Under the pieces are notes generated by a model. The model had not been told where the DNA came from and searched no databases. It was given only the letters and a program-made list of their open reading frames with translations. From contig LBTB01000013.1 of NCBI GenBank assembly GCA_000989305.1, forward strand, positions 1 to 44,309: a stretch of DNA of 44,309 nt. Reading direction: 5' to 3'. Position 1 is the stretch's first letter. Each line of letters begins with the position of its first letter. The position numbers were made by a program, and so were the translations under genes. This stretch comes from Candidatus Shapirobacteria bacterium GW2011_GWF2_37_20. Its GTDB lineage: Bacteria; Patescibacteriota; Microgenomatia; UBA12405. Of this stretch, positions 24,331-33,797 are shown piece after piece.

Positions 24331-24633
24331 ATGTCGGACAACTTAATTACTGACGCTGTTTTTCAACACACCGCCAAACTTTCCCGTCTCGAGATCAAAC
24401 CCGAAGAAAGCTATATCAAAGACCAGTTGGCTCAGGCTGCGCAATATGTTGAAGTATTAAAAGAATTAAATACCGACAATGTCCCTCCAACCTATCAGGT
24501 AAACCATAAGAGTAATGTTTTGCGTGAAGATGTTGTCAATGATTCTTTATCCCAAGACCTAGCCTTATCTCAAGCCGAAAACACTACTGATGCTTATTTC
24601 AAAACCGCCCCCACAATCAATAAAAACAAATGA
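24331..24633 (+). CDS. gatC: Asp-tRNA(Asn)/Glu-tRNA(Gln) amidotransferase subunit C
   Basis: GatC is the small scaffold of GatCAB, which turns Glu-tRNA(Gln) into Gln-tRNA(Gln). The 100-residue product has TAKLSRLEIKPEE near the start, a helical middle, and the late VLREDVV. I place the start at ATG 24331, which follows a TAAAAT box by 5 nt; an upstream ATG at 24283 lies inside femAB. It overlaps gatA by ATGA. Lack of a GlnRS cannot be tested here. Confidence 0.93.
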   Translation: MSDNLITDAVFQHTAKLSRLEIKPEESYIKDQLAQAAQYVEVLKELNTDNVPPTYQVNHKSNVLREDVVNDSLSQDLALSQAENTTDAYFKTAPTINKNK

Positions 24634-26027
24634 CCGATTTAAATAAATTAACTCTAAAAGAAGCCCGTGAGGGATTATTGTCCAAAAAATTTACGGCAGT
24701 TGAATTGACTCAATCCTGTTTAGACAGAATTAAATCATTAGATAAAAAATTAAATTCTTTTGTTACTGTCACCGGTGAAGATGCCTTAAAACAGGCGCAG
24801 TCTGTTGATATTAACTTACCCCTTGGTGGTATTCCCATTGCCGTCAAAGACAACTACTTAACCAAAGATATTCGCACCACTGCCTCTTCCCGGGTTTTGG
24901 ATAATTATCTTGCTCAATATGACGCTACCACTATTAAAAAATTAAAAAATGCCGGCGCCATCATTATCGGTAAAACCAATTTAGACGCCTGGGCTCACGG
25001 TTCCAGCACCGAAACTTCCGATTATGGCCCAACTTTAAATCCCTGGAATATGGAGCATCTCCCTGGTGGTTCTAGTGGTGGCTCTGCCGCCGCTGTTGCC
25101 GCTGATGAAACCATTATTTCTGTTGGTTCCGAAACTGCCGGTTCTATCCGTCAGCCCGCTTCCTGGTGTGGCGTGGTCGGCTTTAAACCCACCTACGGTC
25201 GCGTTTCCCGCTATGGTGTCATTGCTATGAAATCCAGTACCGATTCTCCGGGTCCCATTTGTAAAACCGTTGACGATGCTGCCAATCTTTTAGAAATAAT
25301 GTCTGGCTCTGATCCTTTCGATGCCACTTCCATCGACGAACCACCCTGGAAAAAACCGGAATTAAGACAAAACCTTAAAGGTCTAAAAATTGGTTTACCT
25401 CTTTCCTATTTCCCGCCTCAAACTCAACCAGAAGTAAAAGAAGCGATTCTAGGCGCTGTTGAGACGCTAAAAAAACTTGGCGCTGAGATCATTGAATTGT
25501 CCGATGTCTTAGATCCCAAATATTCCATTGCAGTCTATACAATTTTGCAACGTTCTGAAGTTTCCAGCAATTTAGCCCGTTTTGATGGCATCCGTTATGG
25601 TCATGACCGCAGCTTTTTTGGCACCGAAGCCAAACGTCGGATAATGCTTGGCACCTATTCTTTGTCCGCCGGTTATTACGATGCCTATTATTTAAAAGCT
25701 CAAAAAGTCCGCACTCTTATTTGTCAGGATTTTGATAATCAATTTAAAAAAGTCGATGCCATTATCGGTCCGGTCTCTCCCACTACCGCCCTAAAAATTG
25801 GTGCTTCTGAAGGTCAGTCGATGTTTGGAGAAATCCAGGACATGTTGGTTGAACCATCAAGTATCGCCGGATTACCGGGTATTTCCATTCCCTGTGCTTT
25901 CGATAAAATCGGCCTTCCCATCGGTCTTCAAATTATGGCACCTCAAAAGCGCGAAGACCTTGTTTATCAAATCGCTAAATTATTTGAAGACAATACTGAT
26001 TACCATTTAGAAAGACCAAAACTATGA
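24630..26027 (+). CDS. gatA: Glu-tRNA(Gln) amidotransferase subunit A
   Basis: Amidase that frees ammonia from glutamine and passes it to GatB. 465 residues with the amidase signature: GGSSGGSAAAVAA and GSETAGSIRQPA, containing the Ser-cisSer-Lys triad (Lys in AVKDNY, Ser in GSSGGS and GSIRQP). Near-C-terminal GLPGISIPC is typical. The 5' end overlaps gatC and the stop overlaps a 52-codon frame (ATGA in both cases). Confidence 0.96.
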   Translation: MTDLNKLTLKEAREGLLSKKFTAVELTQSCLDRIKSLDKKLNSFVTVTGEDALKQAQSVDINLPLGGIPIAVKDNYLTKDIRTTASSRVLDNYLAQYDATTIKKLKNAGAIIIGKTNLDAWAHGSSTETSDYGPTLNPWNMEHLPGGSSGGSAAAVAADETIISVGSETAGSIRQPASWCGVVGFKPTYGRVSRYGVIAMKSSTDSPGPICKTVDDAANLLEIMSGSDPFDATSIDEPPWKKPELRQNLKGLKIGLPLSYFPPQTQPEVKEAILGAVETLKKLGAEIIELSDVLDPKYSIAVYTILQRSEVSSNLARFDGIRYGHDRSFFGTEAKRRIMLGTYSLSAGYYDAYYLKAQKVRTLICQDFDNQFKKVDAIIGPVSPTTALKIGASEGQSMFGEIQDMLVEPSSIAGLPGISIPCAFDKIGLPIGLQIMAPQKREDLVYQIAKLFEDNTDYHLERPKL

Positions 26028-26182
26028 TTCGTAAAATATTTATTTTTTTTCTAGCTATCATTTTTTTATACATCTGTTTATTGGTTTATAGATTTTTACC
26101 TTTATATTTAGCAGGTCGAAATGAACCAAAACATTTTTCTGGTTCACCATGTCAAACCGGTGAAGATTGTCCGCCACGATAA
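26024..26182 (+). CDS. Small membrane protein between gatA and gatB (52 aa)
   Basis: The ATG at 26024 overlaps the gatA stop (ATGA). The frame gives MIRKIFIFFLAIIFLYICLL, a membrane helix to about residue 30. A short polar tail, GSPCQTGEDCPPR, holds two cysteines six residues apart, and TAA 26180-26182 is 4 nt before gatB. The tight coupling on both sides argues that it is translated. I recognise no family. It may be a genuine small protein, or just a translation bridge between gatA and gatB. Confidence 0.6.
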   Translation: MIRKIFIFFLAIIFLYICLLVYRFLPLYLAGRNEPKHFSGSPCQTGEDCPPR

Positions 26183-26186
26183 AACT

Positions 26187-27590
26187 ATGAAAACTACACC
26201 CATCATTGGACTCGAAGTCCACGTCGAACTAAAAACCAAATCCAAAATGTTTTGCGGATGTAGTGCCGACCATTTTCATGTCGAAGCCAACACTCACACT
26301 TGCCCGGTCTGTCTTGGGCTTCCCGGCGCCCTTCCTGTTCCCAATAAAACTGCCTGTGAATGGTGTGTCAAATTAGGTCTGGCTTTAGGCTGTTCTATTA
26401 ATGAAGAATCTTTTTTTGAACGCAAAAATTATTTTTATCCGGACCTTGCCAAGGGTTATCAAATTACCCAGCTTCAAAAACCTTTTGCTGTTAACGGTAA
26501 ATTAGATATCGATGGTCATGAGATAAGAATTAACCGCGCTCACATGGAAGAAGATACGGGTAAGTCAGTCCACGTTGATGGTTCTACTCTTTTAGATTTC
26601 AACCGCTCCGGCGTTCCTCTCGTCGAAATTGTCTCTGAACCCGATTTAATTTCTGCCCTAGAGGCTAAAAAATATTTAAATAAACTCCAGCAAATTATCC
26701 GATACATCGAAGTTTCTGATGCTGATATCGAAAAAGGTTCCATGCGTTGCGAACCCACGGTCAACGTCAAAATTGAAACTGACAGTGGGGAAGTTGTTTA
26801 TACTCCTCTGGCTGAAATAAAAAATGTCGCCTCCTTAACCGGGGTTATGAATGCCATAGATTTCGAAATTAAACGTCAAATTGATCAGTATCAATCCGAT
26901 GGCGTTGCCAAAAATTCCACCAATAAAACTACCCGCGGCTGGGATGCCGATAAAAATCAAACCTTTTTACAACGCGAAAAAGAAGGCAGTGCCGACTACC
27001 GTTATTTTCCTGAGCCCGACATTCCTCCAATAACTTTTACGAAAGTTCAGGTCGAAGAAATTCGAAAAACTCTTCCGGAATTACCCGACCAAAAAATCAC
27101 AAAATATAAATCTCTAAGTTTGTCTGATTATGATGCTAATTTACTGGCACAAGATTCTGTATTTTCTTCCGCTTTTGAAAAAGCATTAAATAATTCCGCT
27201 AATTTATTAAATGGCGCCATTCGTACGGCACTCAATGAAAACCAAAGTGAAATTGATCTCAACAAAATTAATGCCACTCATTTTCAAGATATTTTTTCCA
27301 AAAAGTCTGAACTTTCTTCAACTGCCATCAAACAATTAACTTTGGAATCTTATAACTCCGGTACCAATCCCCTAACTTTTGCTAAAGACAATAATCTATT
27401 CCAAGTCTCTGATACTGGCGCTTTAGAGCAATTTGCCAAAGAGGTGATTGAAGCCAATCCCAAAGCTATTGAGGACTATCGCAAAAATCCCCTTGCCATC
27501 GGTTTTCTCGTCGGCCAACTTATGAAAGTTTCTAAGGGTAGTGCCAATCCTCAAACCGGTAAAGAAATCCTCGAAAAATTGCTAAAATAA
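26187..27590 (+). CDS. gatB: Glu-tRNA(Gln) amidotransferase subunit B
   Basis: GatB phosphorylates the tRNA-bound Glu and amidates it. The 467-residue product has IIGLEVHVELKT at the start and a zinc site (MFCGC and TCPVC). Also present are ADYRYFPEPDIPP and the C-terminal YqeY-like tail (about 330-467) that binds tRNA. I start it at ATG 26187; the in-frame ATG at 26121 would add 22 residues that read through the small ORF in another frame and match no GatB. Gene order gatC-gatA-small ORF-gatB. Confidence 0.96.
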   Translation: MKTTPIIGLEVHVELKTKSKMFCGCSADHFHVEANTHTCPVCLGLPGALPVPNKTACEWCVKLGLALGCSINEESFFERKNYFYPDLAKGYQITQLQKPFAVNGKLDIDGHEIRINRAHMEEDTGKSVHVDGSTLLDFNRSGVPLVEIVSEPDLISALEAKKYLNKLQQIIRYIEVSDADIEKGSMRCEPTVNVKIETDSGEVVYTPLAEIKNVASLTGVMNAIDFEIKRQIDQYQSDGVAKNSTNKTTRGWDADKNQTFLQREKEGSADYRYFPEPDIPPITFTKVQVEEIRKTLPELPDQKITKYKSLSLSDYDANLLAQDSVFSSAFEKALNNSANLLNGAIRTALNENQSEIDLNKINATHFQDIFSKKSELSSTAIKQLTLESYNSGTNPLTFAKDNNLFQVSDTGALEQFAKEVIEANPKAIEDYRKNPLAIGFLVGQLMKVSKGSANPQTGKEILEKLLK

Positions 27591-27594
27591 GACA

Positions 27595-28221
27595 GTGGGA
27601 AATATTGACCTTAGTAAACATGAAGCTCTTTACGGCTCTTTTGATGGTGGACACGATAGACAACATTTAATTGCAGTTCGAAATTGTGCCCTAAAACTTG
27701 CAAAAAAATACGCTCCCAATAAAACTGACTTAGTTTATATTGCCGCTACTTTACACGATATCGGACTTAGTATTGATCGGGAAAACCATGAAATTGAAGG
27801 TGAAAAATTAATTCGCTCCGACCTCTATTTAAAATCCCAATTATCACCGGATGATTTTGAAGAATTGTGTCACTCTGTCGGACAACATCGTGCCTCCACC
27901 GGAAAACCTAAAAGTATTGTTGCCAAAATAATTAGTGATGCTGACCGTGGTGGTGGTTCTAATGATCCTGGTGAACAATTTTCTCGAGCCTACTGGTACG
28001 GCAAAAAAAATTATCCCGATCTTACAGATGATGAACAAATTTGGAGAGCAGCTAAACATCAAACTGAAAAATTTTCTCCGGGTAACTATGGACGACGTAC
28101 CTATTTTCCTGAAACGGAAATTCGACTAAAAAAGATTATTGATCCCATTATCAAGGCTTATAAAAATCAGGACTTAAAATTTCTCAAATCTTTGGTAAAA
28201 CCTTTGCTACACTTATATTAA
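27595..28221 (+). CDS. HD domain phosphohydrolase
   Basis: 208 residues. The HD metal motif is complete: H in DRQHLIAV, HD in ATLHDIGLS, and NHEIEGEKL; a later Asp lies in ISDADRGG. HD proteins hydrolyse phosphoesters, often of nucleotides; the substrate is unknown. It starts at GTG 27595, 6 nt after TAAAAT, which lies within the last codons of gatB. The stop and the next ATG share one base (TAATG). Confidence 0.78.
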   Translation: MGNIDLSKHEALYGSFDGGHDRQHLIAVRNCALKLAKKYAPNKTDLVYIAATLHDIGLSIDRENHEIEGEKLIRSDLYLKSQLSPDDFEELCHSVGQHRASTGKPKSIVAKIISDADRGGGSNDPGEQFSRAYWYGKKNYPDLTDDEQIWRAAKHQTEKFSPGNYGRRTYFPETEIRLKKIIDPIIKAYKNQDLKFLKSLVKPLLHLY

Positions 28222-29090
28222 TGAAATTGTTTCTGTATTTTTGTTTTACAGTTTTATCAATAACTGCCGTTCTTTTTTATAAATCATATTCCGCTCTTCA
28301 TCGAGAGTTAAATATTCATGCCACCGAAATTAGTACCAGTTCTCCTCTTTTCCTCAAAGCCAAAACCAAATATCTTTTAAACTCAGATCAGCAAAAAATT
28401 GCCTATTACTCTTTTCCGGTTGCCAATCCCAAAGCAGTTGTTATTTTAGCCCATGGTTACAGCAATCCCGGTGGTAAAAATCAAATGCTTGATCACGTTG
28501 ACTACCTCAACCGGGCAAAATATTCTGTCTATCTTCTGGATTTTAGATCTTTTGCTGAAAGTGAAGGTCAAAAAATCTATTTGGGCGTTAAAGAATGGCA
28601 GGATTTGGAAACCATTTATGATTACGTTTATTCTCTCCCTGAAAATCGTAATAAAAGAATTGGTTATCTGGGTTTTTCCATGGGTGCGGTTAGCGCCATC
28701 AATAGTGTGGCCAAAACCGGCAAGGGCGATTTTATTATTGCTTCTACTCCCTATGCCAGTGTTGACTCAATGTATCGTTTTCGTTTGGCTCAGAATAAAT
28801 TTCCCCCTTTTCTGTTTACAAAGCTTGCTATTATCGCCGAATTAGGCACAGCTTCGCAGGTAATTTCCCCTGAAAATCTTATCTCGAAAATCGATATTCC
28901 CATCACAATTTTTTCTGCCCAAAACGACACTCACGTCGATAGTCATGACGCCCAGAAGCTTTATGACCTATTAACAGCCAACATTGTCAAAGATTTTTGG
29001 CAAGCCAACGATTCTGATCACGATATCTATGCTAGCCATCCTGATGATTTCCAACAGCATGTTTTGTCTTTCTTAGCTAAAATACACTAG
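28221..29090 (+). CDS. Alpha/beta hydrolase, membrane-anchored
   Basis: 289 residues: an N-terminal membrane segment (about 2-21), then an alpha/beta hydrolase fold. The nucleophile elbow is GFSMGA (Ser, oxyanion HGYSNPGG upstream). The late acid is in SAQNDTHVD and the His in SDHDIYASHP. It resembles monoacylglycerol-lipase-like and BAAT-type peptidases; substrate unknown. Coupled by TAATG to the HD gene and by TAGTG to the helicase-nuclease. Confidence 0.8.
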   Translation: MKLFLYFCFTVLSITAVLFYKSYSALHRELNIHATEISTSSPLFLKAKTKYLLNSDQQKIAYYSFPVANPKAVVILAHGYSNPGGKNQMLDHVDYLNRAKYSVYLLDFRSFAESEGQKIYLGVKEWQDLETIYDYVYSLPENRNKRIGYLGFSMGAVSAINSVAKTGKGDFIIASTPYASVDSMYRFRLAQNKFPPFLFTKLAIIAELGTASQVISPENLISKIDIPITIFSAQNDTHVDSHDAQKLYDLLTANIVKDFWQANDSDHDIYASHPDDFQQHVLSFLAKIH

Positions 29091-32000
29091 TGAGTAATTT
29101 TGACACTGAGTATAAAAAATTAAATCCTGAACAAAAAATTGCCGTTGATACGATTGAAGGTCCTGTTATGGTTATTGCCGGTGCTGGTACCGGTAAGACC
29201 CAAACAATAGCTCTTAGAATTGGCAGAATATTACAGGAAACCCAAATCAACCCCAGCAACATTTTATGTCTGACCTTCACCGAAAACGCCTCTCTTAATA
29301 TGCGCGAACGTCTTTTGGATTTAATCGGTCCTTCCTCCTATTCTGTCCGTATTGCTACTTTTCACGCTTTTTGTAATTCTGTTATCAAGGATCACCCGGA
29401 ATACTTTCTCAAATCTACCGTCGAATCCGAAGCCATTGACGATATAACTCAAATTGAAATTGTCCGTTCCCTTATCGATAAATTACCATCTGCTAGTCCA
29501 CTCAAAAACCTTAACTTCACTTATTTTTATCAAAAAGATATTATTTCCACTCTCTCAACTCTTAAAAAGGAAAATATTTCTCCCGCTCGCTTCGATGAAT
29601 TATTAAAACATGCCGCCGACTTTGTTATCTTAGCCTCTCCCGTCGCCGATAAACTCCAAACTATTCGTGCCACACCAAAGGCCGCTTCCGAAATAACAGC
29701 ACTGATTTCTGATTTAATTGCCTCCCCAAAAATCGACCCCCTCTATCAGGTCCGTCTCAAATATTTTTTAAATCTCTATCACTCCGAGGCTTCATCCCTG
29801 TCAGATCTCAAGAAAAACGTCAAAGATTTTATCGAATCTGTAAATAACAATCTTCCTAAACTTCGGGACTTATCTCTAATTTATCAATCTTACCAGGACA
29901 CTCTTCAACAGCGCGGTCTCTACGATTATGAGGACATGATTCTCTGGGTAATTTTAGCCCTACAAACTCATCAAGAATTACTTTCCCAATATCAGGAACT
30001 CTATCAGTATCTTTTAGTCGACGAGTTTCAGGACACTAATTCTGCTCAAATGGAAATCCTAAATTTATTGACTAAAAATCAAAGCAACCCCAACCTATTT
30101 GTGGTCGGTGACGATGATCAGTCCATCTATCGTTTCCAGGGCGCCTCAGTTGAAAACGTTTACACTTTTTATCAAAAATATCAGAAAAATTTAAAACTAA
30201 TTGTCTTAAAAAATAATTATCGTAGCCATCAATTAATTCTTGATTCGTCTCAAGACGTCATTAATCATAACCTTAGTCGTATTACCCAATACATTAGTAA
30301 TCTCGATAAGTCATTAAAATCAGTTTCTACTTTCGATCCCGATCCTATCAATCTCTTTGCCGCCAATTCTATTGCCGAAGAAAACTATTGGGTTTCAGAA
30401 AAAATAAAAACTTTAGTTGACTCCGGAGTCACTCCTAAAAATATCGCCGTTCTTTATCGCAACAATGCCGACATTAACGACTTACTTCCTTATCTTTCGC
30501 AAAAGAGTCTTCACTATCTTCGCTCAGATTCCATCAATATTCTCGACACTCCCAAAATTCAACAACTATTAACTCTCTTAAAATATTTGGCAGATCCAAA
30601 AAACGACACCCTTCTTTTCCACGTTCTCTCTTATAAGTTTATTCATCTAAATTCTCTTGAACTCTACCAGCTTTTTCACTTAACCTCCAAAGAAAAACGG
30701 CCCCTTTCCGAACTTATTTTTGATAAAGAATTTATTAATAAAAATTTTTCCGGCCGTTTTGCCAAAAATCTTAATGTCTTTGCCCTTCGTGTCGCTAAAA
30801 TTCAAAAATTATCCAAAAGTCTTCCCGCCGATGAATTATTTAATTTAATCATCAGAAAATTTAAGTATCTGCCATTTATTCTAAAAACAGGCAATTTATC
30901 TCTACTTAAACAACTAAACACTCTTTACTCCCACCTCAAACAAAGTCTTCTGGTTGATAAAATAGATCTTTTTTCTTGGGTCAAAAAATTAGATTTACTT
31001 TTTGAAAATAATATTTCCCTTAATTCTCCACCACTTTTAGCCGATGTCGATAATTCTTTAAGACTGATGACTGTCCACAAGGCTAAAGGTTTAGAGTTCG
31101 AGCATGTTTTCTTAATTAAAGTTTTATCTGGGAAATGGGACAATTCCTTCTCGCGTTCTCTGATTAAACTGCCCCTGGGCATTCTTAACTACGATATCGC
31201 CACCCCCGAATCCCTAGAGGAAGACCGTCGTCTTTTTTATGTCGCCCTCACCCGGGCCAAAAAACAAGTTTACATTTCTTATTCCCGTTTCAATGACTCA
31301 CGCCGGGAGCAATTAGCTTCTCAATTTGTCAGTGAAATTAATCCTAAATTAATTGAAAAAACTACCACCGATTCCACTATCGAGAAAGAATCACTGACTT
31401 CCTTATTTCACCCCGGAACTCCCAAACTTCAGTCGACAGATCTAAAATCCTATCTCCAAAATTATTTGGATACTCAATACCGTTTTAATATTACCCACCT
31501 TAATTCATATTTAAAATGTCCACTTTGCTTTTTCTTTAAAACAATTTTGCGCCTGCCTTACCCAAAAACAAAATCTCTTTCCTTTGGCACCAGTGTCCAC
31601 GGTGCTCTGGCTTACCTTACTGAAATTTATAAAAAAGAAAATAAATTAATTTCTTTAGACAGGTTTCTTTCAATTTTTGATTTTAATTTGAAAAGAGAAA
31701 ATTTATCAAATAACGACTTTCAGGATCTCCTAAATCATGGCCATCAAGTCTTAACCAATTATTACGAACATTATAAAAATGATTTTAATGGTCATTGTTT
31801 TACCGAGCATGATTTCAAATCTCACAATGTTCGTCTTAATGACATTCCTCTCACCGGAAAGATTGATAAGATTGAATTTTTATCCGGGAATCAGGTTAAT
31901 GTTGTCGACTACAAAACCGGAAAACCAGACTCTAAATATCAAGAACTAAGTCCAGAAGGGGATTATTTTCGTCAGTTGGTTTTCTATAAATTACTTTGCT

Positions 32001-32236
32001 CTGAGGCCAAGAGTTTTCCATACGAAGTAGTCTCGGGAACTGTAGATTTCATTGAAAAAAATAACAAAAATTTATTTGTTCGCAAAAATTATTCTCTAAC
32101 AACTGACGACGTCAATAAATTAAAAGCCCAAATTACTGAGGTGTTCAGAAAAATTAAAACCCTTGACTTCACCCCCAATTCCAAATGTGAAGACAAAGAC
32201 CACTTACATTATTTATTTGATAAATATTTTAACTAA
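29090..32236 (+). CDS. UvrD-type helicase fused to a PD-(D/E)XK nuclease
   Basis: A 1048-residue RecB/AddA-like protein. Helicase motifs: AGAGTGKTQ, TFTENASLNMRERL, VDEFQDTNSAQM, VGDDDQSIYRFQGAS, MTVHKAKGLEFEHVF and EEDRRLFYVALTRAKKQ. A C-terminal nuclease (about 815-1048) has LNSYLKCPLCFFFKT, LTGKIDKIEF and VVDYKTGK. No separate AddB or RecC is in the window. It likely resects double-strand breaks. It starts at GTG 29090, 6 nt after TAAAAT in the last codons of the hydrolase gene, whose TAG shares a base with the GTG. Confidence 0.88.
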   Translation: MSNFDTEYKKLNPEQKIAVDTIEGPVMVIAGAGTGKTQTIALRIGRILQETQINPSNILCLTFTENASLNMRERLLDLIGPSSYSVRIATFHAFCNSVIKDHPEYFLKSTVESEAIDDITQIEIVRSLIDKLPSASPLKNLNFTYFYQKDIISTLSTLKKENISPARFDELLKHAADFVILASPVADKLQTIRATPKAASEITALISDLIASPKIDPLYQVRLKYFLNLYHSEASSLSDLKKNVKDFIESVNNNLPKLRDLSLIYQSYQDTLQQRGLYDYEDMILWVILALQTHQELLSQYQELYQYLLVDEFQDTNSAQMEILNLLTKNQSNPNLFVVGDDDQSIYRFQGASVENVYTFYQKYQKNLKLIVLKNNYRSHQLILDSSQDVINHNLSRITQYISNLDKSLKSVSTFDPDPINLFAANSIAEENYWVSEKIKTLVDSGVTPKNIAVLYRNNADINDLLPYLSQKSLHYLRSDSINILDTPKIQQLLTLLKYLADPKNDTLLFHVLSYKFIHLNSLELYQLFHLTSKEKRPLSELIFDKEFINKNFSGRFAKNLNVFALRVAKIQKLSKSLPADELFNLIIRKFKYLPFILKTGNLSLLKQLNTLYSHLKQSLLVDKIDLFSWVKKLDLLFENNISLNSPPLLADVDNSLRLMTVHKAKGLEFEHVFLIKVLSGKWDNSFSRSLIKLPLGILNYDIATPESLEEDRRLFYVALTRAKKQVYISYSRFNDSRREQLASQFVSEINPKLIEKTTTDSTIEKESLTSLFHPGTPKLQSTDLKSYLQNYLDTQYRFNITHLNSYLKCPLCFFFKTILRLPYPKTKSLSFGTSVHGALAYLTEIYKKENKLISLDRFLSIFDFNLKRENLSNNDFQDLLNHGHQVLTNYYEHYKNDFNGHCFTEHDFKSHNVRLNDIPLTGKIDKIEFLSGNQVNVVDYKTGKPDSKYQELSPEGDYFRQLVFYKLLCSEAKSFPYEVVSGTVDFIEKNNKNLFVRKNYSLTTDDVNKLKAQITEVFRKIKTLDFTPNSKCEDKDHLHYLFDKYFN

Positions 32237-32667
32237 TGAAACTTCTCATTAAGCGTTTCGACAAATCTCTCCCTCTCCCCGTTCATAAGACCCCAGGGGC
32301 TGTGGCAGTTGATCTTTGTTCCCGAATCGATCTTGACATCCAACCCAAAGAAATTGTCTATATCCCCATGAATGTCGCTATTAAAATTCCCGACGGGTAT
32401 TTTATTTTAAGTGCTCCCCGCAGTTCTACTCACAAAATGGGACTCCTCGGCATAAACAGCATTGGTATTTTCGACCGTGACTTTTGTGGTGACAACGATG
32501 AATATCATTTTGCGGCTTACAATTTCACCGACACGGTTGTTCACATTGAAAAAGGTGCCCGTTTAATCCAACTTGTTTTAATTAAATGCGAAAATTTTGA
32601 ATTTACTGAGCTTGACAAAATGTCAGATCCCACCCGTGGTGGCTTTGGTACTACTGGGGTAAAATAA
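32236..32667 (+). CDS. dut: dUTP diphosphatase
   Basis: Hydrolyses dUTP to dUMP, keeping uracil out of DNA. The 143-residue product has all five motifs, in divergent form: PGAVAVDL (1), APRSSTH (2), GIFDRDFCGDND (3), KGARLIQL (4) and RGGFGTTG (5), and is the trimeric type. In motif 3 the catalytic Asp is kept and the usual Tyr is Phe. It shares one base with the helicase-nuclease (TAATG), linking DNA repair and nucleotide clean-up. Confidence 0.9.
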   Translation: MKLLIKRFDKSLPLPVHKTPGAVAVDLCSRIDLDIQPKEIVYIPMNVAIKIPDGYFILSAPRSSTHKMGLLGINSIGIFDRDFCGDNDEYHFAAYNFTDTVVHIEKGARLIQLVLIKCENFEFTELDKMSDPTRGGFGTTGVK

Positions 32668-32670
32668 ACC

Positions 32671-33711
32671 ATGACCATTGTTTATATTCTTTTAGTCCTG
32701 ATTTTAATCGCGGTTCTTTACTTTATCTATCTCCAAAAAACTACTAAACCCGACACCATCGATTTGTCAAAAGCCATCGACACCTTGGTTAAGCAATCAA
32801 ACGACAAGTTAAACGACAAAAATCTTCAAATTCAAACCGATCTTTCCAATAAAAAAGATGCCATCGAAAAAATGATTAGAGGCATCAGTGATCAATTAAC
32901 CACCGTCGAAAAAGAAAGAGTGGGTTCGTTTAAGGGTCTTCGTGAAGCTATTGAAAACACTTCAAAAATTACCAAGGAGCTTTCAGTTACCACTGAAGGT
33001 TTGAAGCGAACCCTAAGTAGCGATCGGATGCGTGGAGCCTTTGGAGAAAAGGTTGCCGAAGACCTCTTAATGCAATCAGGTTTTGTTATTGGAACAGATT
33101 ATTCCAAACAAGAAACTTTTGCTGAAGGTCGGCCAGATTTTACTGTCTACCTCCCAGATAAAACCAAATTAAACATAGACGCCAAATTTCCCTATGCCAA
33201 TATTGTCAAGATGAGTGAAACTGAAAATGCCGATCAAAAAGCCCAGTTTTTAAAAGCTTTCGAAGGTGATATAAAAAGAAAAATATCTGACGTCTCGACT
33301 CGAAACTACATAAACCCCGAAGAAAATACTGTTGATTTTGTGGTCGTTTTTATCCCAAACGAAATGATTTTTTCTTTTATCTATGAAAAATTTCCCAACA
33401 TTTTAGAAGAAGCCTTCAGTAAAAAAATCGTTTTTGCCGGCCCCTTTTCTTTTACTGCCATTCTTCGAATGGTTAAACAAGCTTATGAAAATTTTCGTTT
33501 TCAAAAAAATGTTGCCGGGATAATTACTCAAATTAAAATCTTTGGAACGGAATTTGAAAAATATAACGAAGAATTCTTTAAATTTGGTGATCGTATCAGT
33601 AGTCTTCAAAAACAATACGAAGAAGTCAGTAATACCCGGACCAAAAAACTCCAGAAAGTTGTGGACAAAATCAATATAGAGGACAAAAGTCAGAATAAGG
33701 CAATTGTTTAG
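32671..33711 (+). CDS. rmuC: RmuC family protein
   Basis: 346 residues: an N-terminal membrane helix (about 2-19), a coiled coil (about 35-110) and a C-terminal PD-(D/E)XK-like domain with RPDFTVYLPDK and NIDAKFPYANIV. RmuC limits recombination at inverted repeats and helps resolve replication-fork problems; its exact enzyme activity is unclear. TAAAAT lies 5 nt before the ATG, made by the last codons of dut. Its end meets the hrcA promoter region (33712-33797). Confidence 0.88.
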   Translation: MTIVYILLVLILIAVLYFIYLQKTTKPDTIDLSKAIDTLVKQSNDKLNDKNLQIQTDLSNKKDAIEKMIRGISDQLTTVEKERVGSFKGLREAIENTSKITKELSVTTEGLKRTLSSDRMRGAFGEKVAEDLLMQSGFVIGTDYSKQETFAEGRPDFTVYLPDKTKLNIDAKFPYANIVKMSETENADQKAQFLKAFEGDIKRKISDVSTRNYINPEENTVDFVVVFIPNEMIFSFIYEKFPNILEEAFSKKIVFAGPFSFTAILRMVKQAYENFRFQKNVAGIITQIKIFGTEFEKYNEEFFKFGDRISSLQKQYEEVSNTRTKKLQKVVDKINIEDKSQNKAIV

Positions 33712-33759
33712 TATTAAATAAAATATTTTGGTAATAGGGTTTTAATTATCACTTACCTC

Positions 33760-33796
33760 TTGACAGTGCTTAGCAGTCAGTATAATATACTGCTAA
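33760..33796 (+). promoter_or_regulatory. hrcA promoter with CIRCE-like operator
   Basis: TTGACA (33760-33765), then either TATAAT (33781, 15-nt spacer) or TAATAT (33783, 17-nt spacer). Over these lies TTAGCAGTC-N9-TACTGCTAA (33770-33796), an inverted repeat with 8 of 9 arm bases matching. The CIRCE consensus is TTAGCACTC-N9-GAGTGCTAA; this copy has G for C at arm base 6 and complementary C at the other arm. It spans the -10, so HrcA binding should block transcription of its own operon. Confidence 0.85.
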
Positions 33797-33797
33797 T

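Noticed and set aside
5514-27590. UGA recoded to Gly or Trp, as in some CPR groups
   Set aside because: TGA ends metG, gatA and others at ATGA overlaps, reading through would break the next start, and tRNA-Trp has anticodon CCA.
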